Part shown: positions 1 to 5,756 of the stretch, one piece after another
Numbering within the stretch: position 1 is the stretch's first letter
How the letters are laid out: each line of letters opens with the position of its first letter
Assembly: GCA_002448875.1 (NCBI GenBank)
Contig: DKAS01000097.1
Span: 1 to 8,781, forward strand
Length of the DNA stretch: 8,781 nt
Source: Proteobacteria bacterium UBA6920
Lineage (GTDB): Bacteria; Pseudomonadota; Gammaproteobacteria; SG8-11
Direction of reading: 5' to 3'
Notes under the pieces: model-generated
The model's input: the letters and a program-made list of their open reading frames with translations, nothing else
Database searches by the model: none
What the model was told of the DNA's origin: nothing
Position numbers and translations under genes: made by a program

Positions 1-93
1 CCCGCCGGCACGGCCCGGCCTCGGTTGCGCTGGAACCGGCCACTAGCGCGACGCTGGAGCAACATCTTGTCTGTGGTTTCCCCGGCGGCCCTC

Positions 94-102
94 TGTTAGA
101 AT
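94..102 (+). promoter_or_regulatory. Possible extended -10 promoter element for the sigma-factor operon
   Basis: The sequence TGTTAGAAT combines a TGn extension with a TAGAAT hexamer, five of six matches to the sigma-70 -10 consensus. No convincing -35 lies at 16-18 bases upstream; a TTGTCT at 67-72 is too far away (24-base spacer). If used, transcription would begin near 109, almost on the GTG at 111, so that start would be nearly leaderless. This is a motif match only. The 93 bases before it hold nothing else I can support. Confidence 0.35.
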
Positions 103-110
103 TTTTTTCG

Positions 111-731
111 GTGGCAAACCGCGCCGCGACGCCCGATCCGCAACTTGACCCCATGGACTACACCACCCTTTCCGACGACGAGTTGCTGCCCAGACTGCAG
201 GCTGGCGATACCCGGGCATTCCGTTGTCTGTACGACCGATATTACGGCCTGATCCTCTATGTAGCACGCCGCTGCGGCATGGATGGCATGGAGGCCGAAG
301 ACATTCTCCAGGACACTTTCCTCAAACTGCTGCAAAAAGCCGGCACCCTGCGTGATGCGACCGCGATCAAAAGCTGGCTGATCAGTACGGCGCGCAACCA
401 GGCGATGGACATATTGCGTCGCCGGCAAACGACCCGCAGTAAAAACGAGGCGCTGGCAGCAAGCACCCCGGTCGACGATGGTTTGGCACCGGCGTCCTAT
501 GTGCGCGAACTGGAAGTGGCGCTGGTGGGCAATCTGATCCGCCAGCTGGCGGCCGCCAGCGGCGACGACGTACTGGTGCTGTTCTATATCGAAGGCCGTT
601 CGGCGCAGCAGATCGCCGACCTGTGGAACGCGCCCGTGAGTACTGTGACCAATCGCCTGTCGCGGGCGCGCCGGCGGTTTCACGAATTTTTCGCCGGTCA
701 TCTGCAGCAGCTGCGCGATGACCTGCCCTGA
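111..731 (+). CDS. RNA polymerase sigma factor, ECF (sigma-70) family
   Basis: Alternative sigma factor that would direct RNA polymerase to a specific promoter set, typically for an envelope or stress response. At about 206 residues it has the usual two-domain ECF size. Region 2 covers roughly residues 36-105, with the AEDILQDTF core-binding segment and the SWLISTARNQAMDILRR segment of regions 2.3/2.4. Region 4 covers roughly 138-192, with a helix-turn-helix in SAQQIADLWNAPVSTVTNRL followed by the basic ARRRF tail. There is no region 1 or 3. The start is uncertain: GTG at 111 has no clear ribosome site, and ATG at 153 also lacks one but begins just before the conserved fold. It is the first gene of a + strand unit, and its TGA stop directly abuts a GTG of the next frame. 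Family call is firm; the regulon and the ECF subgroup cannot be read from the sequence. Confidence 0.93.
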   Translation: MANRAATPDPQLDPMDYTTLSDDELLPRLQAGDTRAFRCLYDRYYGLILYVARRCGMDGMEAEDILQDTFLKLLQKAGTLRDATAIKSWLISTARNQAMDILRRRQTTRSKNEALAASTPVDDGLAPASYVRELEVALVGNLIRQLAAASGDDVLVLFYIEGRSAQQIADLWNAPVSTVTNRLSRARRRFHEFFAGHLQQLRDDLP

Positions 732-746
732 GTGGAAGCGCAAAGC

Positions 747-1409
747 ATGAGCACCGTGAATGACGAAGACGAAACCAGACAGCCACTGCTGGACGACGCC
801 GCCTTCGCCCAATTGATGCAGGCGGAATACGCGCGGCAGGCGGCGGACGCCGGTGATCACCTGCAGCGTGAGCGCATCTGGCGGCGCATCCAGACCCGTG
901 CCGCCTGGCGCCGCTGGCGCGCCTGGCTGCCCGCGGCGGCCGCCGCTGTGCTGGTGCTGGCGCTGGCGCCCCTGCTGCAATCGGAACAGGACGGAGATTT
1001 GCGGCGCAAAGGCGACGCCGCGACCGAGCAAGTGGTTTTTCTCCAGGTGCAGGTGCTGGGCGCCGACGGTCAAACCCTGCCCCTGGGGCCGGCATTGCAT
1101 CCCGGCGACACCCTGGTGTTCAGCAGTAAAGTCAGCCGCCCCGGCAGCGTGGCCCTGGCCATGGCCGGCGGCGATAGCGTGCCCGGCATACGTTTCAGCG
1201 CCGACAATCACCACCCCGGCGTATGGCAGCGACTGCAACGCGATGGCCAGGCCTACGGCTATCGCATTGAAGCCGGCGATAGCACACTGCGCTTTTGCCT
1301 GATCGGCGCGGATACCAGTGGAGATCTGCAACAACGGTCTTCCGCCCTCGCCGATCTCTGGCCTTATCTGCCGGCCAGCGCCTGCGCCGTAATTAACGCC
1401 GGCGGGTAA
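747..1409 (+). CDS. Single-pass inner-membrane protein, candidate anti-sigma factor
   Basis: I do not recognise a named family. From ATG 747 it is 220 residues: a charged, helical cytoplasmic N-terminus (about 1-55, containing QLMQAEYARQA and HLQRERIWRRIQ), an Arg-rich stretch (RAAWRRWRAW), one hydrophobic span (about residues 61-77, PAAAAAVLVLALAPLL), then a periplasmic beta-rich domain of about 140 residues with a GDTLVF motif like those in sensor-type domains. The positive-inside rule puts the N-terminus in the cytoplasm. Position immediately after the ECF gene and this topology fit an anti-sigma factor, but the HxxxCxxC zinc motif of common anti-sigma domains is absent. ATG 747 is preferred over GTG 732 because GGAAG at 735-739 lies 7 bases before it. 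It is followed after 4 bases by the first possible start of the caspase gene. The anti-sigma role is inference from context. Confidence 0.75.
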   Translation: MSTVNDEDETRQPLLDDAAFAQLMQAEYARQAADAGDHLQRERIWRRIQTRAAWRRWRAWLPAAAAAVLVLALAPLLQSEQDGDLRRKGDAATEQVVFLQVQVLGADGQTLPLGPALHPGDTLVFSSKVSRPGSVALAMAGGDSVPGIRFSADNHHPGVWQRLQRDGQAYGYRIEAGDSTLRFCLIGADTSGDLQQRSSALADLWPYLPASACAVINAGG

Positions 1410-1425
1410 GGATGTGGATCCGCGG

Positions 1426-2121
1426 ATGTCACGCGCCGGTACTTTCCCGCTGATTCTCCCGACCAGGCTTCTGCTGCTGGCGGCATGGCTGTGCCTGCAC
1501 CACACAGTGGATGCTGCCGACCTGCTGCTTTCCGGCGTGCAGCAACCCGACGTCGGCGGCGCCGACTATTACATCATCAGCATCGGCGTCAACACCTATC
1601 GCGATCCCTTCTGGCCCGCGCTGCAATGGCCGGCCAGCGACGCCGGCAAGGTCGCCGCGCATCTCGGTCGCGATACCACCGCGCCGATTCACAAATACCT
1701 GCTGGTGGACGAACAGGCCAGTTTCAGCAACATCAACCGGGTATTGAACGAAGTCGCCGGCATGGCGCACGCCGATGACACGGTGATCTTCTATGTATCC
1801 TCCCACGGCACCCTGGCGCCCGGCAGTAACGGTGAACTGCAACCGGTGACCGTGGTGCATGACACGCAAAGCGAACAGCTGCTGACCACCGGCCTGTCGC
1901 ATCGCAGCCTGCAGCAGTGGCTGGACCAGCTGCCGGCGCGCAGGAAACTGCTGATCTTCGCCACCTGCCATTCCGGTGAAGGCAAATCGCAGCTGCCGCC
2001 GGAGGTAAAACGTCTGATCAACAGCCGCAAGGGCAGGCTGGCGCCGCTGGCCGACGCCTCCGAGGGCACACTGATTCTGGCGGCGGCGGCCCAGGGCGAG
2101 GCGGCCCACGAGGACGACTAG
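1426..2121 (+). CDS. Caspase (peptidase C14) catalytic part, as terminated by TAG
   Basis: Clan CD cysteine protease domain. A start at ATG 1426 gives an N-terminus of basic residues, a hydrophobic core (RLLLLAAWLCLHH) and a likely signal peptidase site after TVDA, so the enzyme acts outside the cytoplasm. A GTG at 1414 is an alternative start; positions below count from it. The YYIISIGVNTYRD strand opens the fold. Catalytic His is H131 in YVSSHG and catalytic Cys is C185 in ATCHSGEG. Most relatives have Asp two residues before the Cys; here it is Ala183, which may alter P1 preference. The product ends at AHEDD, within the segment that usually leads to the last strand and helix of the domain, so this fragment alone is probably unstable or inactive. 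Its substrate is unknown. It lies in the operon between the putative anti-sigma gene and the lipoprotein gene. Confidence 0.8.
   Translation: MSRAGTFPLILPTRLLLLAAWLCLHHTVDAADLLLSGVQQPDVGGADYYIISIGVNTYRDPFWPALQWPASDAGKVAAHLGRDTTAPIHKYLLVDEQASFSNINRVLNEVAGMAHADDTVIFYVSSHGTLAPGSNGELQPVTVVHDTQSEQLLTTGLSHRSLQQWLDQLPARRKLLIFATCHSGEGKSQLPPEVKRLINSRKGRLAPLADASEGTLILAAAAQGEAAHEDD
2119..2121 (+). other. In-frame amber codon splitting the caspase gene
   Basis: TAG between GAC GAC and CTG CAG. Codons on both sides translate into one continuous caspase-family segment (AHEDD, stop, LQGDIYTYYL), where relatives commonly have an acidic or polar residue, so the simplest ancestor is GAG (Glu). An AGGGAG Shine-Dalgarno-like run sits just downstream at 2126-2131, but the nearest in-frame CTG/GTG (2149, 2152) is about 18-20 bases beyond it, too far for efficient reinitiation. 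Confidence 0.85.
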
Positions 2122-2151
2122 CTGCAGGGAGACATCTATACCTACTATCTG

Positions 2152-3081
2152 GTGGAAGCGCTCAGCACCTATGACCGCAACCGCGACGGCGTGGTCAGCG
2201 CGCTCGAGGCCCACGATTACGCCAAGGAAAAAACCTGGACTTACACCCAGGGGCGGCAGCGACCCACCGCCCATGCGCGCTTCATCGGCGATGCCGATAT
2301 CGCCCTGGCCGGCCGCAAACAACGCGACGGGCTGCCGGTGCTCGAAGCCTATGATGAACGGCTGGCCGGATTCGCCCTGCAGGTCAACGGCCAGGCCAAG
2401 GGGGTGCTGCCGTTCGCGTTTCCCCTGAGCGACGGCGGCGGCAGCGAGATTGCCTTGTACGCGCCGGGAGACGACCAGCCGCTGGCGCGCTACCACGTGT
2501 CCGCCGCCGCCGGCGACACCCTCACCCTGCGTCAGGTGATGACCGAGCGGCCCCTGGAATTCACTGTGCGTCAGCGCTATCAGTGGTGGCGTGACGCTGC
2601 CTGGCGGCGTCTGAGCGGCAGCGACCACGCCGACGCCACCATGATGGCGGCCGCCTACGGCATCGGCATGTGGAATCTGGGCATCAGCAATGAGTGGACC
2701 CGGCCACAGAAGAATGACATAGCACCCTTTATTGATACCGAGGTCGCGGTGCGCTCCCTGCTGCTGCGCCTGGGCTACCGCTACGCCCTGCCGCGGCTGG
2801 CGCTGGCGGCGACGCTGGCGACGGGGCAGGAGCAGGTCAGCATTTCCCTGATCGATACCACCGGCACCGACCGGCTGCATTTTCGCGACCGCGCCTGGGC
2901 GCGGGGCCTGGAGCTGGCCGCAATCTATGAACTGGGCGTTGATGTGTCCCTGCTGCTGGATGCTGGTGTCCGTCGGAACACCTGGCGCCTGGACGAACTG
3001 GGTGCGCTCGACGGCCAGCGCCGCTGGCTGGGGCTGGGCGTGGAATATCGTTTCGGCTGGCACGCCCGGAGTCTGCGATGA
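2152..3081 (+). CDS. C-terminal part of the caspase gene: EF-hand and beta-barrel-like domain
   Basis: Longest open stretch after the amber codon, in the same frame. The GTG at 2152 is only a formal start; there is no suitable ribosome site and no signal peptide, so an independent product could not easily reach the outer membrane. It opens with the EF-hand loop DRNRDGVVSALE, with oxygen ligands at loop positions 1, 3, 5, 9 and 12 and Gly at 6, the canonical Ca2+ pattern. A GRQRPTA segment and a beta-rich linker (about 2280-2600) follow. The last roughly 145 residues (from about 2640) show alternating polar/hydrophobic strands such as RSLLLRLGYRYALP, LELAAIYELGVDVSLLLDAGV and WLGLGVEYRFGW, fitting a small outer-membrane barrel of perhaps eight strands. 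Six to seven residues follow the terminal aromatic, slightly unusual for a beta-signal. Its TGA overlaps the next gene's ATG. Confidence 0.6.
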   Translation: MEALSTYDRNRDGVVSALEAHDYAKEKTWTYTQGRQRPTAHARFIGDADIALAGRKQRDGLPVLEAYDERLAGFALQVNGQAKGVLPFAFPLSDGGGSEIALYAPGDDQPLARYHVSAAAGDTLTLRQVMTERPLEFTVRQRYQWWRDAAWRRLSGSDHADATMMAAAYGIGMWNLGISNEWTRPQKNDIAPFIDTEVAVRSLLLRLGYRYALPRLALAATLATGQEQVSISLIDTTGTDRLHFRDRAWARGLELAAIYELGVDVSLLLDAGVRRNTWRLDELGALDGQRRWLGLGVEYRFGWHARSLR

Positions 3082-4385
3082 ACCTACCGATGCGCCTCCT
3101 TACACTGCTGGAGATCCTGTTTCTTGCGGCCTGCGGCCTCAATGCCGAGCAAGGCGCGCGTGGCGGTCTGGACCAGGCCACAGGCACGGACGACCCCTTG
3201 GCGCGACTGGCCTTTACCGGCGGCATTCTGCAATCGGACTCGCGGCTGCTCGGTTACAGCCGCCAAACCGGGCGTCTGAGCCTGGTGGATCCGCTACAGC
3301 CGGCGGAAGTCTGGGGCGCCTCACTGCCCGGTTATGACTTCGCGGTGGCGCACCCCGATCTGCACGGCGCCAGTGTGTTTGCCCCCGGGCGGGTCAGCGT
3401 GGTCGACGATCGCCAGGGTCGCCGTGACTTCACCCTGCCCCTGGCCTATGCCCACGTGGCCAGCGCCGCGCAGGCGGTGGCCTACAGTCTGGCGGCCGAC
3501 GATGGCGCGCATTTCATGCTGCTGCGTTTTCTCGGCGCGGGTCAGTGGCAGCAGGAAACCCTGAGCGTGCCCTGGGCCGATAGTCTGGCCGTCGTCGGCT
3601 CGCTGCCGGTCAATCAGCCGGTGCTGCTGGCCAGCGTCTTCGACGCCAGCGCCACGCTCCTGGTCGTCTTCGCCCCCGCCGACGGACGCTATGCCGTCTA
3701 CCAGGCGGCCGATACCGGCAGTACGCTGAATTTCACCGGCAAAGCCTGCGCGGGCAACGGTCTGGGCAACCCCGAGCAAGCCTATTTTCGCAGCCTGGAG
3801 TGGGACGAAGACCGCCGGGTCTTCTACCTGGGGGACATTCACGGCAGGATTTACGCCGTCGATCCGCTGGCCGCCTGCGTGGACTGGCAGAACCCACCCG
3901 TCCTGGCTCTGGCCAACACCACCGCCGTCAGCCGCATTACCGTCTATGAACCGGGGCAACTGGCGGTGACCCAGAGCGAGGGTCCTTTGACCCTGGTGAA
4001 CTACGATACCGGCGGCTATGCCACCACCGCCGGCCCATACAGCACCGGCTGTCGGCTGCCATTCGGCGCCTTGCCCGCGGGCACGGAGCATCTGCTGGTG
4101 TTCTGCGTGGGGTTTGATAGCCGCGGACAGGCCGTCGCCCCCACCACCGGACCCGGTGATCCCAACATCGACCCTGCCCGCTATCTGCTGCTGCGCCGCG
4201 CCGACGGCGGTCTGAGCATGGTAGCGACGGAGGATGCGCCCACCGCGGGCATTGCCGTGGACAGCGGCAACGCGGTGCTCTATCGCCTGTTTGCCGGCGC
4301 CTTCGGCCGCTTTGAGAGCATCGATCTGCTGACCGGCGAGCGCCGCCTGAACAAGGGTCTTTTTATTCCTGACTTGCTGCACTAG
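3078..4385 (+). CDS. Lipoprotein with beta-propeller-like repeats, function unknown
   Basis: Secreted lipoprotein of 435 residues, no named family recognised. The N-terminus (MNLPMRLLTLLEILFLAACG) has a lipobox LAAC with lipidated Cys19; Gly at +2 predicts sorting to the outer membrane. The mature part is beta-rich with repeated blade-like units such as SRQTGRLSLVDPL, DIHGRIYAVDPLAA and FGRFESIDLLTGE, resembling WD40/PQQ-like propellers that mediate protein contacts. Four Cys in the mature chain (224, 267, 325, 343) could form disulfides. ATG 3078 is chosen because GGAG at 3068-3071 lies 6 bases before it, and it overlaps the upstream TGA (ATGA), implying translational coupling to the caspase-barrel frame; ATG 3090 is a weaker alternative. 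It may be a surface partner of the caspase-barrel protein, by context only. Its end overlaps the convergent lipocalin-like gene by 23 bases. Confidence 0.85.
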   Translation: MNLPMRLLTLLEILFLAACGLNAEQGARGGLDQATGTDDPLARLAFTGGILQSDSRLLGYSRQTGRLSLVDPLQPAEVWGASLPGYDFAVAHPDLHGASVFAPGRVSVVDDRQGRRDFTLPLAYAHVASAAQAVAYSLAADDGAHFMLLRFLGAGQWQQETLSVPWADSLAVVGSLPVNQPVLLASVFDASATLLVVFAPADGRYAVYQAADTGSTLNFTGKACAGNGLGNPEQAYFRSLEWDEDRRVFYLGDIHGRIYAVDPLAACVDWQNPPVLALANTTAVSRITVYEPGQLAVTQSEGPLTLVNYDTGGYATTAGPYSTGCRLPFGALPAGTEHLLVFCVGFDSRGQAVAPTTGPGDPNIDPARYLLLRRADGGLSMVATEDAPTAGIAVDSGNAVLYRLFAGAFGRFESIDLLTGERRLNKGLFIPDLLH

Positions 4386-5562
4386 CGGCCGGTGTCGGCG
4401 ACGACGGCGCATAGCCCACCAGTTCACCGTAGCCGCGACCGCTCACCGCCTGTCCCTGCCAGGTACCGCTCACCGTCACCGCGCCTTCCCAATACGTGAG
4501 CCAGTGGCGCAGCTCCTGCTGCGCCAGCACCGGCTGCACGCGCAGATCCACGCCCGCCGTCGGCTGCTGCCAGTGCCACCCGGCCGGATAATCCGCGCCG
4601 CTGGCGGCGCTGTGCCAGTGATCGGTGACGCTCCATTGCACCGCCGCCGTTGCCAGTGGGCTGGCCAGGCCCGCCGGCGACACCTGCACACCCACGCTGT
4701 ACAAAGTCGCCGCCTGTGGATCGCGCAGGCGGAAATACATCAGATCCCAGCCGTTATCCAGCTGCAAACCGAACCAGTCCCAGCCGACGCTGCCGGCCGG
4801 CAGCACGCCGCTGCCCCATTCATGGTCCAGCCAGGAAGCGCCTTCGACCGTGTAGTCGGCACCGTCCAGCGTGATCTGACCGCGGGTAGGCAGGCGCGTA
4901 TAAGAATAGTAGTACGATGCATTGCCGGCCTGCGGTGCCTTGCGGCTGTAACCATGATCGCCCTGCAACAGCAGCGGCTTGCCCGCGGACAGCAACAGGT
5001 CCAGCCGCAGATTCTCGTGATGCGCCCGCAGACGCAGGGGGAACAGCGCCTCGTCCCGTTCCTGGCGCAGCGACCAGTCATCCAGCCAGAAGGCGAACGG
5101 CTGTGCCGTGGCGCCGGCCAGTTGCAGCACGCCGCGATTGCGGCGTTCGGCACTGACAAAGCGCCCGTTCTGGGTATCGGTCAGCGCCAGATGCGCCAGG
5201 TAATATTGACCGCTGCGCCATGCGGAAACACCGGCGACACGACCGACACCATCGGCAAAGCGAAACAGGGTCAGTTGATAACCGAAACGACGACCGTCGG
5301 CCGTCGCCAGATTGCCGGTGACATACCACCACTCGTGGCGATAATCCGGGTGCGCGCCATGATCGACGGGGAAGCGCAGTGGCCGCGCGGCCTGCACGGC
5401 GGTAAACGCTGTGCCTGCGGCGTCGTCAGCCGCCAGCAGGTCACCGATGGCGAGCTGCGCCATGGCCTGGGGATCGCGGTCCGGCGGTGCGGAACCGGTC
5501 AGGGCCAGCAGCAGCAACAGAGCCAGGGCCGCAAGCCACAGTGCAATCCAGCGCAGACTCAT
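4363..5562 (-). CDS. Secreted lipocalin-like protein, AttH/CrtC-type (COG5621-like)
   Basis: About 399 residues from ATG at 5562-5560. The N-terminus MSLRWIALWLAALALLLLLA is a signal peptide or anchor, which favours this start over an ATG 22 codons upstream (5628) that would put charged residues ahead of it. Family hallmarks: FPVDHGAHPDYRHEWWYVTG (residues 64-83), GASWLDHEWGSG (241-252), GWDWFGLQLDNGWDLMYF (260-277) and the C-terminal WEGAVTVSG...GRGYGELVGY. These match the double-lipocalin 'predicted secreted hydrolase' family related to AttH and to carotenoid hydratase CrtC. Relatives are often encoded beside a FtsX-like ABC exporter (attEFG type); none is in this window, so the gene stands alone. 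It probably binds or modifies a hydrophobic ligand in the periplasm; the substrate is unknown. No clear ribosome site was found. Confidence 0.88.
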   Translation of the reverse strand: MSLRWIALWLAALALLLLLALTGSAPPDRDPQAMAQLAIGDLLAADDAAGTAFTAVQAARPLRFPVDHGAHPDYRHEWWYVTGNLATADGRRFGYQLTLFRFADGVGRVAGVSAWRSGQYYLAHLALTDTQNGRFVSAERRNRGVLQLAGATAQPFAFWLDDWSLRQERDEALFPLRLRAHHENLRLDLLLSAGKPLLLQGDHGYSRKAPQAGNASYYYSYTRLPTRGQITLDGADYTVEGASWLDHEWGSGVLPAGSVGWDWFGLQLDNGWDLMYFRLRDPQAATLYSVGVQVSPAGLASPLATAAVQWSVTDHWHSAASGADYPAGWHWQQPTAGVDLRVQPVLAQQELRHWLTYWEGAVTVSGTWQGQAVSGRGYGELVGYAPSSPTPAASAASQE

Positions 5563-5756
5563 GGTAGTGTTGTCGAACCTGTCATTGTCGCGGTCCCGGC
5601 GTCCGGTCAGTGGCAGAACGGATGGCAAAGCAGTGGTCAGTGCCCGCCGCGGAAACGCGCTGTAAATCTGCGATCAATCTGGCGCGGTTCCCGGCAACTA
5701 TCACGGCCGACCTGATTTGCGCATAACGCTTCCATTTTGGCAACGGCGATTCGACC
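5563..5756. promoter_or_regulatory. Divergent intergenic region
   Basis: This 194-base gap must hold the promoters of both the lipocalin-like gene (minus) and the HExxH gene (plus). I found no convincing -35/-10 pair on either strand. An 8-base direct repeat GGTCAGTG occurs at 5605-5612 and 5635-5642, spaced 30 bases, but this may be chance. No small gene or stable hairpin with a T-tract is apparent. Confidence 0.4.

Larger units (their letters stand above)
1426..3081 (+). pseudogene. Caspase-family protease gene with EF-hand and C-terminal beta-barrel, interrupted by an in-frame TAG
   Basis: Reading through the TAG at 2119-2121 gives one continuous frame of about 551 codons with no frameshift. 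Order: signal peptide; peptidase C14 caspase domain with its His/Cys dyad; the family's closing element (GDIYTYYLVEAL) just after the stop; an EF-hand loop; a GRQRPTA segment common in such caspases; a beta-rich linker; and a C-terminal segment of amphipathic strands ending near VEYRF, like an outer-membrane barrel. The family's core spans the TAG, so the gene was whole in a recent ancestor; a GAG-to-TAG change would suffice. The rest of the frame is clean and still overlaps the next gene by ATGA, which argues for a very recent break, a sequencing error or read-through. TAG is the normal stop of two other genes here (4383-4385, 7973-7975), so general recoding is unlikely. Confidence 0.75.

Noticed and set aside
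32..37. GGAACC as an ECF-type -35 for autoregulation of the sigma gene
   Set aside because: No matching -10 (TCTnA or GTC-like) at 15-17 bases downstream; the motif alone is too common.
96..1505. 469-codon minus-strand open frame opposite the sigma and membrane-protein genes
   Set aside because: Opposes a clear ECF sigma factor; composition and lack of motifs mark it as antisense shadow.
2126..2154. Reinitiation at CTG 2149/GTG 2152 to make an independent downstream protein
   Set aside because: The AGGGAG run (2126-2131) is about 18-20 bases from these codons, too far, and the product would lack a signal peptide needed for a barrel.
1429..3063. 544-codon open frame on the minus strand opposite the caspase gene
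   Set aside because: It is a codon-bias shadow in GC-rich DNA. Its translation is low-complexity (Gln/Gly/His/Val-rich) with no domain, and it lies wholly opposite a recognisable family.
5605..5642. Direct repeat GGTCAGTG, 30 bases apart (about three helical turns), as an operator
   Set aside because: An 8-base repeat in a gap of this size is expected by chance at appreciable frequency, and no palindrome or regulator supports it.
4504..5715. 403-codon plus-strand open frame opposite the lipocalin-like gene
   Set aside because: The minus-strand product has unmistakable family motifs; the plus frame is Gln/Arg-rich shadow.
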